This document shows, in pieces, positions 28,869 to 39,000 of a stretch of 64,000 nt of DNA. Below the pieces are notes generated by a model. The model was not told the origin of the DNA. It worked only from the letters and a program-made list of their open reading frames with translations, and did not search any database. Source of the DNA: Cohaesibacter sp. ES.047 (GTDB taxonomy: Bacteria > Pseudomonadota > Alphaproteobacteria > Rhizobiales > Cohaesibacteraceae). The stretch is from the NCBI RefSeq assembly GCF_900215505.1, contig NZ_LT907844.1:992001-1056000 (forward strand), in the 5' to 3' direction. Every line of letters begins with the position of its first letter. Position 1 is the stretch's first letter. Both the position numbers and the translations under genes were made by a program.

Positions 28869-29825
28869 ATGCGAGTCTTCGATATGAGCGACATACTTCA
28901 GTTGACCAGGTACTGGCCTGCGACCATTAACGAACAGCTGCAGGCTTTGGCGCCTGTCCACGAACTGTCCGACTACGGGTCTGTGGACGCAATTCCTCTC
29001 GAGATCAGGGAGCGGATTACCTCGATTGCCTCCGTTGCAACGCTGGCTGTCGACGCGGCGATGATGGACGCCCTGCCCAATCTCAAGCTTATCTCGATCT
29101 ATGGTGTCGGCTATGACAAGGTGGATCTGGAAGCGGCCCGCTCGCGCAATGTGGCCATCGCCACCACCTCGAACAGTCTGACGGATACGGTGGCCGAACT
29201 GACCATCGGTCTGGTGCTTGCGGGCAGTCGGCAGCTGATTGCAGCGGACCGCTTCGTGCGCAGCGGGGACTGGCTCGACGGGCCGATGCCGCTCGGGTTC
29301 GACATTCGCGGCAAGACGGTCGGGATTTTCGGATTTGGCCGGATCGGTCAGAAGATTGCCGAACTGCTTGAAGTGTTTGGTGCCAGAGTTATCTATTGTG
29401 CCCGCAGCGAAAAGCCGGACCTGCCTTACGGCTATCGTCCGACCATCGAAGCGCTGGCCGAGGACAGCCGCGTGATGATCCTCATTGCACCGGGAACGCC
29501 GGAAACCTTTGATATTGTCAACCGGGATGTCCTCAAGCGCCTTGGCCCGGACGGGCTGCTCGTCAATGTCGCGCGGGGGACGCTGGTTGTCGAGGATGAT
29601 CTGATTGCCGCTCTTGAGGCGGGTGAGATCGCCGGGGCCTGTCTTGATGTCTTTGCCGAGGAGCCGAAGGTGCCTCAGGCCCTGATCGACAGCCCCAAAA
29701 CAGTGCTCGCGCCTCATATTGGCAGTGCCACCTATGAGACACGCTTGCATATGGGGATGACGGTGATTGAGAATATCGAGGCCATGATGGCGGGTAAGCC
29801 GCTTTTGACACCGCTTGATTTCTAG
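28869..29825 (+). CDS. D-2-hydroxyacid dehydrogenase (NAD(P)-dependent)
   Basis: Cytoplasmic dehydrogenase of 318 residues of the glyoxylate/hydroxypyruvate reductase type. The nucleotide-binding loop is GIFGFGRIGQKIAELL (about 147-162). Catalytic residues are in NVARGTLVVEDDL (Arg, about 232), DVFAEEPKVP (Glu, about 262) and the His of LAPHIGSATYETR (about 281). ATG 28869 is used; ATG 28884 is an in-frame alternative and neither has a clear ribosome site. It may reduce a keto acid from the neighbouring sugar pathway, but the substrate is unknown. Confidence 0.88.
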   Translation: MRVFDMSDILQLTRYWPATINEQLQALAPVHELSDYGSVDAIPLEIRERITSIASVATLAVDAAMMDALPNLKLISIYGVGYDKVDLEAARSRNVAIATTSNSLTDTVAELTIGLVLAGSRQLIAADRFVRSGDWLDGPMPLGFDIRGKTVGIFGFGRIGQKIAELLEVFGARVIYCARSEKPDLPYGYRPTIEALAEDSRVMILIAPGTPETFDIVNRDVLKRLGPDGLLVNVARGTLVVEDDLIAALEAGEIAGACLDVFAEEPKVPQALIDSPKTVLAPHIGSATYETRLHMGMTVIENIEAMMAGKPLLTPLDF

Positions 29826-30023
29826 GTTGGAGACGCTTGGAGGCCTTGCTCGAACATTTGGTTCGGGGAATGGCCTTTTTGCTACTTTTCCAGACTGTAT
29901 TTGTTGCCTTTTCGCGCTTGATCTTGACAAATGGGCGGGCAGGGGAAACAACGCACCAGACTGGAACCGCGGATCGTCTGGGCCTGAAACAGGCTCGCTC
30001 GCAGGAATTTCAAGGAAAATCCC

Positions 30024-31145
30024 ATGACAAAGAAGGCCCTCATTACCGGTATAACGGGTCAGGATGGCTCTTATCTGGCGGAATTTCTGCTTGAGAAAGG
30101 CTATGAGGTCCATGGCATCAAGCGTCGGGCGTCGAACTTCAACACCCAGCGCATTGATCACATCTATCAGGATCCGCACCATACCGACCCCAAGATGAAG
30201 CTGCATTATGGCGACCTCAGTGATACGTCCAACCTGACGCGCATCATTGGCGAAATCGAGCCGGACGAGGTCTATAACCTTGGGGCGCAGTCCCATGTGG
30301 CGGTGAGCTTTGAAGCGCCGGAATACACCGCCGACGTGGATGCGCTGGGCACCTTGCGCCTGCTTGAGGCGATCCGGTTTCTTGGTCTTGAGAAGAAGGC
30401 CCGCTTCTATCAGGCCTCGACCTCGGAGCTCTATGGTCTGGTGCAGGAGACACCGCAGCGCGAGACGACGCCGTTTCATCCGCGCTCGCCTTATGCGGTT
30501 GCCAAGCTCTATTCCTACTGGATCGCGGTCAATTACCGTGAGGCTTACGGCATGTATGCCTGCAATGGCATCCTCTTCAACCACGAAAGTCCGCGCCGGG
30601 GCGAGACGTTTGTCACGCGTAAGATCACCCGCGGTATGGCCAACATCGCCCAAGGGCTCGAATCCTGCCTCTTCATGGGGAATATTGATGCGCTGCGCGA
30701 CTGGGGGCACGCCAAGGACTATGTCCGCATGCAGTGGATGATGCTGCAGCAGGAGGCGCCCGAGGATTACGTCATCGCAACGGGCAAGCAATATTCCGTG
30801 CGTCAGTTTATTCAGTGGACGGCCAAGGAGCTGGGCATCACAATCCGCTTTGAAGGCAAGGGGCTTGACGAGATCGGCATCGTTGATGCGATCACGGGCA
30901 ATATGGCCCCGGCTCTGAAAGAGGGGGATGTGATCTTGAAGATCGATCCGCGTTATTTCCGGCCTGCCGAAGTGGAGACACTTCTGGGTGATCCGACCAA
31001 GGCCAAGGAGCAGCTTGGTTGGGTGCCGCAGATCACGGCCGAGGAAATGTGCGCCGAGATGGTGGCCGAGGACTTCAAGGCGGCCCGCCGGGTTGCCCTG
31101 CTCAAGGAACATGGGCTCGACCTGCCGGTCAGCCTCGAGAACTGA
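30024..31145 (+). CDS. gmd: GDP-mannose 4,6-dehydratase
   Basis: Cytoplasmic extended short-chain dehydrogenase of 373 residues making GDP-4-keto-6-deoxymannose. It begins with the NADP loop [17 protein letters not shown] and the Gmd-specific [17 protein letters not shown] (about 31-47). The active site shows STSELYG (about 132-138) and the catalytic Tyr/Lys in [12 protein letters not shown] (about 155-166). The C-terminus keeps [13 protein letters not shown]. It is followed by the fucose synthase gene after 110 bases, so together with manC it forms a GDP-L-fucose set. Confidence 0.96.
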   Translation: MTKKALITGITGQDGSYLAEFLLEKGYEVHGIKRRASNFNTQRIDHIYQDPHHTDPKMKLHYGDLSDTSNLTRIIGEIEPDEVYNLGAQSHVAVSFEAPEYTADVDALGTLRLLEAIRFLGLEKKARFYQASTSELYGLVQETPQRETTPFHPRSPYAVAKLYSYWIAVNYREAYGMYACNGILFNHESPRRGETFVTRKITRGMANIAQGLESCLFMGNIDALRDWGHAKDYVRMQWMMLQQEAPEDYVIATGKQYSVRQFIQWTAKELGITIRFEGKGLDEIGIVDAITGNMAPALKEGDVILKIDPRYFRPAEVETLLGDPTKAKEQLGWVPQITAEEMCAEMVAEDFKAARRVALLKEHGLDLPVSLEN

Positions 31146-31255
31146 TCGCACCATCCCGTCAGATTGGTCTGCCAAGCTGTGTGGGACGTGCCATCGCTTC
31201 AGAAGAATTCACGCATTTCTCTTGAGAAGAAATGCTTCAATTGCCGGGAGGCATC

Positions 31256-32212
31256 ATGCGATATTATGTGGCCGGACACCGGGGCATGGTTGGCGGGGCG
31301 ATCCTGCGCCAGCTTGAGGCGCGGGGCGAAGAGGTCATCACGCGCACCCACGCCGAGCTTGATCTCACCGACCAGCAGGCGGTGATGCAGTTCTTTGCTG
31401 ACGAGACCCCGGATGCGGTCATTCTGGCGGCGGCCAAGGTGGGCGGGATTCTTGCCAACAACAGCTATCCGGCGGATTTCATCTACAAGAACCTGATGAT
31501 CGAAGCCAATGTCATCCATCAGGCCTATGAGGCGGGGGTGCAGTCGCTGCTGTTCCTTGGCTCATCCTGCATCTATCCGCGCGCGGTGGCCCAGCCGATG
31601 CGCGAAGATGCGCTGCTGACGGGCATTCTCGAGCCGACCAACGAGCCCTATGCCATTGCGAAGATCGCAGGCATCAAGCTGTGCGAGAGCTATAACCGGC
31701 AATTTGGCACCGACTATCGCTCGGTGATGCCCACCAATCTCTATGGTCCGGGCGATAATTTCCACCCCAAAAACAGCCATGTCCTGCCAGCGCTCCTCAG
31801 GCGCTTCCATGAAGCGGCGCGCGACGGTCTGGAAGAGGTCGTCATCTGGGGGACGGGAACACCGAAGCGCGAGTTCCTGCATGTCGATGACATGGCGGCA
31901 GCGTCGCTGTTTGTCATGGATCTCGATAAGGAGACCTATGAGGCCAACACCGAGCCGATGCTCAGCCATATCAATGTCGGCTCGGGCACGGATGTTTCTA
32001 TTTGCGAGTTGGCAGCGATGATCGCCACGGTCACTGGCTTTGAGGGCCGGATCGGGTTTGATAGCTCCAAGCCTGATGGCACGGCACGCAAGCTGATGGA
32101 TGTGTCGCGCCTCAAAAACATGGGATGGCAGGCATCAATTGATTTGCAGGATGGTGTCCGCACAACCTATGACTGGTTCTTGAATAACAACGACAGTTTG
32201 CGCGAGAAGTAG
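31256..32212 (+). CDS. fcl: GDP-L-fucose synthase
   Basis: Cytoplasmic epimerase-reductase of 318 residues converting GDP-4-keto-6-deoxymannose to GDP-L-fucose. I chose the ATG at 31256, six bases after GGGAGG; this starts the protein with [20 protein letters not shown] as in the family. Landmarks are the SSCIYPR motif (about 107-113), [13 protein letters not shown] with catalytic Tyr and Lys (about 131-143), and [20 protein letters not shown] (about 162-181). GDP-L-fucose is used for fucosylated exopolysaccharide, capsule or O-antigen. Confidence 0.96.
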   Translation: MRYYVAGHRGMVGGAILRQLEARGEEVITRTHAELDLTDQQAVMQFFADETPDAVILAAAKVGGILANNSYPADFIYKNLMIEANVIHQAYEAGVQSLLFLGSSCIYPRAVAQPMREDALLTGILEPTNEPYAIAKIAGIKLCESYNRQFGTDYRSVMPTNLYGPGDNFHPKNSHVLPALLRRFHEAARDGLEEVVIWGTGTPKREFLHVDDMAAASLFVMDLDKETYEANTEPMLSHINVGSGTDVSICELAAMIATVTGFEGRIGFDSSKPDGTARKLMDVSRLKNMGWQASIDLQDGVRTTYDWFLNNNDSLREK

Positions 32213-32255
32213 ACCGACACTGGCAGCCAAGGCTCGGGATCGTACAGGAGTGACC

Positions 32256-33689
32256 ATGACCGACAAGCAAATTACACCCGTCCTTCTGTGTGGTGGCTCC
32301 GGCACGCGCTTGTGGCCCCTGTCGCGCAAGAGCTATCCCAAGCAGTTTGCGCCGCTGATTGGCGATCAGACCCTGTTTCAGGCCTCTGCTCTTCGGCTGA
32401 GTGGGTCGTCCTTTGGCAAGCCACTCATCCTGACCAATTCGGATTTCCGCTTCATTGTCACCGAGCAGCTCAGCGAGATCGGTGTTGACCCGTCCGCGAT
32501 CCTGATTGAGCCAGAAGGACGCAACACTGCTCCGGCGATCCTTGCCGCTGCCTTCTGGTTGCATCAGAGCGATCCCGATGCGCTGATGCTGGTGGCTCCA
32601 TCCGACCATGTCATCCCGGATGCGCCCGCCTTCCGCGAGGCGGTCTGTGCTGGCGTCGAGGCCGCTCTCTCTGGCAATCTGGTCACCTTCGGCATCAAGC
32701 CGACCTATCCTGAGACGGGGTATGGCTACCTTGAGGTAGAGGGCACCTCCGCCTGTCAGGGGCAGAGCGCAACACCGCTCAGCCGCTTTGTCGAGAAGCC
32801 CGATCTGGCCAATGCCGAGGCCATGCTGGCTTCTGGCAACTATCTTTGGAATGCAGGGATCTTCCTGTTTTCGGTGCGCCATCTCATCGAGGCGTTCAAG
32901 CGTTCGGCCAACCATCTGCTTGAACCGGTTCAGCAGTCCGTCACCAATGGCAAGCATGATCTTGGCTTCCTGCGGCTTGACCCGTTTGCCTGGAGCCAGG
33001 CCGATGATATTTCCATCGACTATGCGGTGATGGAAAAGGCGGAGAATCTGTCGGTGGTTCCCTTTCTGGCTGGCTGGTCCGATCTGGGTGGCTGGGATGC
33101 GGTCTGGCGTGAGAGCGAGCAGACCGAGAACAAGGTTGCCCTGTCTGGCGATGCCACCGCGATCGATTGCAACAACACGCTGTTGCGCTCCGAGGACAGC
33201 GGTCTGGCACTGGTCGGAGTCGGGCTTGAGAATATCATGGCGATTGCCATGCCGGACGCGGTGCTGGTTGCTGATATGTCGCGTGCGCAGGATGTGCGCA
33301 AGGCGGTTGATGCGCTCAAGATCAAGAATGTGCGTCAGGCCGAGACCTTCCCGGTCGATCATCGCCCGTGGGGCTGGTTCGAGACGCTCATTCTGGCGGA
33401 CCGGTTTCAGGTCAAGCGGATCGTTGTCAATCCGGGCGCGGCGCTCAGTCTTCAGAGCCATTTCCATCGCTCCGAACACTGGATCGTGGTGCAGGGCACG
33501 GCCAAGGTCACCGTTGGCGATGAGGTCAAACTGATGACCGAGAACCAGTCAATCTATATCCCCCTTGGCTCCGTCCATCGGATGGAGAACCCCGGCAAGC
33601 TACCCATGGTGATCATCGAGATCCAGACCGGTGCCTACCTCGGCGAGGATGACATTGTTCGCTATGAAGATGTCTATGCGCGGGGGTAG
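32256..33689 (+). CDS. manC: Mannose-1-phosphate guanylyltransferase / mannose-6-phosphate isomerase
   Basis: Bifunctional cytoplasmic enzyme of 477 residues supplying GDP-mannose to Gmd. I prefer ATG 32256, five bases after AGGAG, over the in-frame GTG at 32250. The N-terminal nucleotidyltransferase has LCGGSGTRLWPLSRKSYPKQF (about 9-29), EPEGRNTAPAI (about 85-95) and FVEKPD. The C-terminal cupin isomerase domain has RPWGWFETL (about 368-376), SLQSHFHRSEHWIVV (about 396-410) and SVHRMENPG. No phosphomannomutase gene is in the window. A terminator follows. Confidence 0.95.
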   Translation: MTDKQITPVLLCGGSGTRLWPLSRKSYPKQFAPLIGDQTLFQASALRLSGSSFGKPLILTNSDFRFIVTEQLSEIGVDPSAILIEPEGRNTAPAILAAAFWLHQSDPDALMLVAPSDHVIPDAPAFREAVCAGVEAALSGNLVTFGIKPTYPETGYGYLEVEGTSACQGQSATPLSRFVEKPDLANAEAMLASGNYLWNAGIFLFSVRHLIEAFKRSANHLLEPVQQSVTNGKHDLGFLRLDPFAWSQADDISIDYAVMEKAENLSVVPFLAGWSDLGGWDAVWRESEQTENKVALSGDATAIDCNNTLLRSEDSGLALVGVGLENIMAIAMPDAVLVADMSRAQDVRKAVDALKIKNVRQAETFPVDHRPWGWFETLILADRFQVKRIVVNPGAALSLQSHFHRSEHWIVVQGTAKVTVGDEVKLMTENQSIYIPLGSVHRMENPGKLPMVIIEIQTGAYLGEDDIVRYEDVYARG

Positions 33690-33722
33690 CCGGTAAGAGA
33701 TCCGGCCCTTGAAGGCATAAAT

Positions 33723-33755
33723 AAACCCCGCTCGGCTCACCGAACGGGGTTTTTG
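33723..33755. terminator. Bidirectional terminator between manC and metK
   Basis: AAACCCCG-TCGG pairs with CCGA-CGGGGTTT across loop CTCA with one mismatch, followed by a T run. It lies between converging genes and has A/T runs on both sides. Confidence 0.8.
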
Positions 33756-33814
33756 CTTGTTTGCACTTTGCTTTGGGCGCTTGTGTGTCAGGTCTGGTGG
33801 TTGCCAGATCCGCT

Positions 33815-34987
33815 CTAGCCGATGGAAGCGCGGATCTTTTCGACAAGATCGAGCTTTTCCCAGGAAAACCCGCCGTCTGCCTCGGGCTCACGACCAAAGT
33901 GGCCATAGGCTGCGGTGCGCTCATAGATCGGTTTGTTAAGGCCCAGATGGGTACGGATGCCACGTGGCGTCAGGGACATGCATTCCCACAGCGCCTTCTC
34001 AATTACGCTTTCATCAACCGTGCTGGTGCCCTGACTGTCAACATAAAGGGACAGTGGCTCGGAAATGCCGATGGCATAGGCCAGCTGGATCGAACAGCGT
34101 TCGGCATAGCCGGCGGCGACAACGTTCTTGGCCAGATAGCGGGCTGCATAGGCCGCCGAGCGGTCCACCTTGGTCGGGTCCTTGCCAGAGAAGGCACCGC
34201 CACCATGCGGGGCTGCGCCACCGTAGGTGTCGACAATGATCTTGCGGCCCGTGAGGCCAGCATCTCCATCAGGGCCGCCGATCACGAACTTGCCCGTCGG
34301 GTTGACGTGCCAGACCGTGTTGTCGGTCAGCCAGCCTTCTGGCAGGGCGGTCTTGATATAAGGCGTGACGATGTCGCGAACGTCGGAGGACGACAGGCTG
34401 CCATCATAATGCTGAGTGGAGAGGACGATCGAAGCCACCTCAACCGGTTTGCCGTTCTCGTAGCGAAGCGTGAGCTGGCTTTTGGCATCCGGACCGAGTT
34501 GGGTTTCGCTGCCATCGTGGCGTGATTCAGAGATCAGACGCAGGATCTTGTGTGCATAAAGGATTGGAGCGGGCATGAGCTCGGGGGTCTCATTGACCGC
34601 ATAGCCGAACATGATGCCCTGATCGCCAGCGCCTTCGTCCTTGCCCTCGGACTCATCAACGCCCTGTGCAATGTCAGCAGACTGCTCATGCACATAAACA
34701 TCAATGTCCGCCTTGTCCCAATGGAAGCCATCCTGAGCGTAACCAATGTCCTTGATCACTCGTCGCGCGGTTTTTTCCATGGTGTGGGCATCAAGCTCGC
34801 TGGGGCCGCGGACTTCACCGGCCAGCACCACCTTGTTGGTGGTTGCCATGGTTTCGACCGCACAGCGGGAATAGGGGTCCAGCTTCAGAAACTCATCAAC
34901 GATGGCGTCGGAAATCCGGTCGCAAATCTTGTCCGGATGACCTTCGGACACGGACTCGCTTGTAAAAAGATAGTCTTCTCTAGACAC
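33815..34987 (-). CDS. metK: S-adenosylmethionine synthetase
   Basis: Cytoplasmic enzyme of 390 residues making S-adenosylmethionine from methionine and ATP. Signatures are [20 protein letters not shown] near the N-terminus, [16 protein letters not shown] (about 122-137) and [19 protein letters not shown] (about 262-280). It stands alone, converging on manC. Upstream lie an AT-rich imperfect repeat and a stem-loop that may mediate methionine/SAM feedback. Confidence 0.97.
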   Translation of the reverse strand: MSREDYLFTSESVSEGHPDKICDRISDAIVDEFLKLDPYSRCAVETMATTNKVVLAGEVRGPSELDAHTMEKTARRVIKDIGYAQDGFHWDKADIDVYVHEQSADIAQGVDESEGKDEGAGDQGIMFGYAVNETPELMPAPILYAHKILRLISESRHDGSETQLGPDAKSQLTLRYENGKPVEVASIVLSTQHYDGSLSSSDVRDIVTPYIKTALPEGWLTDNTVWHVNPTGKFVIGGPDGDAGLTGRKIIVDTYGGAAPHGGGAFSGKDPTKVDRSAAYAARYLAKNVVAAGYAERCSIQLAYAIGISEPLSLYVDSQGTSTVDESVIEKALWECMSLTPRGIRTHLGLNKPIYERTAAYGHFGREPEADGGFSWEKLDLVEKIRASIG

Positions 34988-35003
34988 AACGGACCTACTC
35001 TCT

Positions 35004-35030
35004 GATATAAAGAAATCTTGATATCTTTGT
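35004..35030 (-). promoter_or_regulatory. AT-rich imperfect repeat in the metK upstream region, candidate operator
   Basis: GATAT (35004-35008) and ATATC (35021-35025) flank AAAGAAATCTT, and ATCTT recurs in ATATCTTTG. The AAAGATATCTTT-like half-sites recall motifs described for SAH/SAM-responsive ArsR-type regulators of methionine genes in proteobacteria. That link is from memory and is inference. The element lies 17-43 bases upstream of the metK start. Confidence 0.35.
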
Positions 35031-35034
35031 ACCT

Positions 35035-35070
35035 AATTCTCTCACGGGCTTCAATTGACCCCAGAGAATT
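35035..35070 (-). ncRNA. Stem-loop in the metK leader, candidate cis-regulatory RNA
   Basis: AATTCTCT (35035-35042) and AGAGAATT (35063-35070) are perfect complements. They enclose an inner GGG/CCC hairpin, and the distal arm adjoins a run of A/T. It does not match SAM-I, SAM-II or SAM/SAH consensus features that I know. It could be a regulatory leader or a weak terminator of something upstream. Confidence 0.35.
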
Positions 35071-35993
35071 TTTTTGTGAAATCCGTTTTATGAACAATTT
35101 GGGTGATTTGATGCCTCGGAAACCGGCGTATTAAACAGGGAAATGCGCCGCATCTTTACTCTATGCAACTGTAGGGATTGTCAGGGGCCTCAGGGCTTTT
35201 TAGGATAACAGTCGAAAGTTGCACGACAATTATGCAATGTTGACAATTTGAATTGGTTGCTTGGCGTTTTGTTAAGCTTAAGCGTCGTGATGTGTGGATC
35301 GGTTCGGAGCGGGCGCTTTTGGACAAAAGTCTCAGAGGGACGCGGGGATGTGGCTGTCTGGCTGCGATCCGAGCGACTCGTTGCTCCTTAGGTGTTGCGG
35401 GCTACCGTCGTGTTTCGCGGTCGGGTTGTGGGGCGCCGGGAATTTGTTGTGGAGGAAAATAGCGCTGCGATACTGCGGAACGGCCGTATGGGGGGAGGCC
35501 GCGTCTTCTTGTTGTCAAAGCTGGGTCGGGGTGGCTTTGTTGCAGAAGCTTGGTTATCTCGTCATTTTTAGATTGAGCGCTGTGAGGCTGCGAGCGGGAC
35601 TTTCGCCCAAGGGGCTGGTTCCGGCCACCGGGTGCCTGTTGCAGGACAGGCCATCTCCATCGATCTGGCCTGACCGAGGGACGGAGCGCCTTGAATAAGA
35701 AAAGGTCGCAGACTGGTCATAAATAGATGATGAGGTGCTGTGATTTGGAGGGTGGTTGGATCATTCTCTTGGTAATGTCTAGAAGGGTGCTTGTTGAGCA
35801 AAAACCGTCCTAAAATGGAATGGGTTGTTGACTATCTGTCATAACTCGCGCAAAGGGCTAGTCGGGATCGCTTTTTCTTTCCATTTCGTTTGGTCCAAAA
35901 AGTGTTACTAGCCAATTGGCACTTTGAGTTTTCGCTCACTTTGTGCGATGTATTGTGTCTTCGGGACCGTGAAAGCAAAAAAGCAAAAACGAT
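35071..35993. other. Intergenic region between metK and the PKS locus
   Basis: About 920 bases without a convincing gene. An open frame at 35294-35698 has unusual Cys/Trp-rich composition and no family features. A TTGACA at 35239-35244 could be a -35 element, but no good -10 follows. The promoter of the 12-kb polyketide locus is probably here. Confidence 0.5.
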
Positions 35994-36071
35994 ATGAATA
36001 GAAAAACCGTCGAAGTCATAGGCCGCGCGTGTCGGCTGCGGCCGCGCGTGTCGGCTGCCAGGAGCCAATAA
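35994..36071 (+). CDS. Displaced N-terminus of the PKS ketosynthase, out of frame because of a 19-bp duplication
   Basis: From ATG 35994 the frame reads MNRKTVEVIGRACRL, the standard first beta-strand and loop of a ketosynthase (compare IAVIGMACRLPGA). At 36039 the second copy of a 19-bp repeat shifts the frame; it continues as RPRVSAARSQ and stops at TAA 36069-36071. The main PKS frame restarts at GTG 36073. With one repeat copy removed, the sequence reads continuously ...ACRLPGANNVAEFWDLL from 35994 to 43713 (2566 residues). As it stands it is a 25-residue peptide whose stop lies one base before the next start. Confidence 0.75.
   Translation: MNRKTVEVIGRACRLRPRVSAARSQ
36021..36058 (+). repeat. 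Perfect 19-bp tandem duplication at the PKS start
   Basis: The unit GGCCGCGCGTGTCGGCTGC occurs at 36021-36039 and again, without a single change, at 36040-36058. Nineteen is not a multiple of three, so the duplication shifts the reading frame of the ketosynthase N-terminus. Two exact adjacent copies are a typical substrate for slipped-strand gain or loss. Confidence 0.97.
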
Positions 36072-36072
36072 T

Positions 36073-39000
36073 GTGGCTGAATTCTGGGATCTGCTGATTT
36101 CCGGAACGTGCAGTGTTGACGAAATCGGACCGGATCGGTTTTCTACATTTCGCTATTTGCATCCGCTGACCGGTCAGGAAGGCAAGTCCTACACCTTCCG
36201 CGCTGGTGTTCTCGATGATGTGTGGGGGTTTGATCCGAGCGTCTTTTCGCTCTCGCCCCGCGAAGCCCTTCAGATGGATCCGCAGCAACGGCTTTTGCTG
36301 ATGCTGGTCTGGGAGGCTCTCGAGGAGGCGGGCGTTCCTGCCTCCAGCCTTGCTGGAAGCAACGTCGGTGTCTTCGTCGGCAACTCGGGCAGTGACCACG
36401 CCAACCGCTTTTTCTTTGATCCGGCGAGTTCAGACAGTTTCATGATGACCGGCAACACCACGTCGCTGGTCTCGAATCGAATCTCCTATATTTATGATCT
36501 GCATGGGCCGAGCTTCACAGTTGATACCGCTTGTTCCTCTTCGCTCGTGGCGCTGGATCTGGCGCTGAAACGATTGCAGGCGGGCGAGATCGACACGGCT
36601 ATTGTTGCGGGCGTGAATATGCTCTTGTCGCCGTTTCCTTTTGTCGGGTTTTCGGCTGCGTCCATGCTGTCGCCCGAGGGGCTTTGCCGTCCGTTCGACG
36701 AAAATGCCAATGGGTATGTGCGCGCCGAGGGCGGGGTCGTTCTCGTGCTGCAGAACAGCGATGCCTTCAAGAGTGGCGAGCAGAAGAGCTTTGGCCGGAT
36801 CGTCGAGGCGGGCATCAACTCCGATGGTCGGACATCAGGTGTCGCCCTGCCGTCACCGGAGTTTCAGGCTGAATTGCTCGAAAAGGTTTACAAGACAGCG
36901 GCCATAACGCCCGATCAGCTTGCCTTTATCGAAGCGCATGGTACGGGGACCCGGGTCGGGGATCCGGCCGAAACCTTTGCGCTCGGCAAGGTGCTTGGCG
37001 GTGGGCGCACGACGGTCTTGCCGATCGGATCGGTCAAGTCGAATGTTGGCCATCTGGAACCGGCTTCCGGCATGGTGAGTGTACTGAAATCCCTGTTGGC
37101 TCTCGAGCATGACATCCTGCCGCCGAGTCTGCATATCGAGACACCCAATCCGGACATCCCGTTTGACAAGCTCAACCTGTCCCTGACGCGCAAGGCACGT
37201 CCGCTCGAACGGGGTGATGCGATCCGGTTTGCAGGGATCAACAACTTCGGTTTTGGGGGCACCAACGCCCACGTTGTGGTGTCTGACAGTGTTGAAGCCA
37301 TCAGCAAAAGCAAGGCCGTCAGGACGAAAGCCAAATCCGGACAGGCTGCCGTGATCGACGATCAGGCGCGGCTTGTTGTCGTGTCTGCGCGGACGCCCGA
37401 TGCGCTTCGCAGTCTTGCTGGCGGGTATGCGCAACAGGTGCAACACAATGAGACCGCCAGTGTTGCCGACTGGAGCAATGCCATCGCCTGGCAACGCGAA
37501 TTGATGGATGAGCGCCTTGCTGTTGTCGCCAGCTCTCGTGAGGATCTGGCTGACAGACTTTCGCGTTTTGCGGCTGACAAGGGAATCGAAGGCACAGTTT
37601 CGGGGGCTGCTTCAAGAACGGCTCAGGATCCGGTCTTTGTCTACTCCGGCAACGGCTCGCAGTTCGCGGGCATGGGGCAGGAGGCCTATCGGCTCAATCC
37701 GGTGTTCAAGGCGCAGTTTGATGCCGTCGACGCCCTGTTCGAGCCGATTGCGGGCTGGTCTTTGAAAGACAAGCTGTTCAGCGACGATCTGAAGGAAGAT
37801 CTCAAGAGCACTTCGATTGCCCAACCGCTTCTGTTTGCCTTGCAGGTTTCCATTACTGACGCTCTGCGCAAAATGGGCGTTCGTGCCAGCGGTGTGGTCG
37901 GTCATTCGGTCGGTGAGGTTGCCGCAGCATGGGCGTGTGGTGCGTTGACGCTCAAACAGTCAGTCAAGGTCATCTATGTCCGCTCGCATCATCAGGAAGC
38001 GGTGCGTGGCGTCGGCAAGATGGCTGTGATCAAGCTGTCAAAGGAAGAAGCCCTTGCACAGATCGAGGAATCCGGGCTTGACGATGTCGAAATTTCCGCG
38101 ATCAACACAGCGAACTCCCTGACCCTGTCCGGTCCGACGGAGACGCTGCAGGCCTTCATGAAGACGGCCAAGAAAAAACGCCTGCCGGGCAAACTGCTCG
38201 ACATCGAATATCCGTTCCATTCCAGACAGATCGATCCCATCGAAGAGGGGGTCGTCAAGGATCTGTCTGACGTTAAGCCGACAGACTCGAGCATTCCCTT
38301 CTTCTCGTCGGTTTCCGGCGCAGAAATGGCGGGCACCAAGCTTGATGGCGGCTATTGGTGGAACAATGTGCGCAAGCCGGTGCATTTCTTCCATGCCATT
38401 CAGTCCGCTTTCAAAGACGGACGAAGCCAGTTCATTGAAATTGGTCCGCGCCCGATCCTCAAGGGCTATGTCTCCGAAATTGCGAGGGACGAAGGCCATT
38501 CGGCCAGTGTTGTCGAGAGCCTTCAGCAGAAGACAGACGGCGTTACCGATCCATTGCTTCTGGCTGTGGGGCGCGCGATCGTCAATGGTGCCGATTTCGA
38601 GCGCGAAACCGTGTTCGGAGCCAAGGCGCATCCAGATGTGTCGCTGCTGCCCTATCCATGGCAGATCAAACCGTTCAAGATCGATTCGAGCAGCGAAGCC
38701 TTCGAGATCTTCAACAGCACAGTTGCTCCCCATGCTCTTCTTGGCCAGCAACTGCGGCCCGATGACCATGTTTGGGATACCGAACTCGATACCGCGCTCA
38801 TTCCTTATTTCTCCGATCACCGGGTCGATGGCAAGGTCATCCTGCCGGGCGCGGCCTTTGCTGAAATGTGCCTGAGTGCTGCACGGATTGTCTGCAAGTC
38901 TGATCAGGTCGAGTTGAGGGACATGGATCTGTTACAGGCCCTTCAGCTGTCCGATGAAAAACCTATCTCGGTCCGCACGCGCCTTGATGAAGAGACCGGC

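Noticed and set aside
28863-31175. A 770-codon open frame on the minus strand opposite the hydroxyacid dehydrogenase and gmd genes
   Set aside because: It is antisense to two clearly recognised enzymes and its translation shows no family features; such frames are common in GC-rich DNA with strong codon bias.
32112-33479. A 455-codon minus-strand frame opposite manC
   Set aside because: manC on the plus strand has all catalytic motifs; the antisense translation has none.
34988-35070. Known SAM-I, SAM-II or SAM/SAH riboswitch before metK
   Set aside because: I looked for their conserved cores and did not find them; only an uncharacterised stem-loop remains.
35294-35698. A 134-codon plus-strand frame between metK and the PKS
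   Set aside because: Cys/Trp/Gly-rich composition, no ribosome site and no resemblance to any family.
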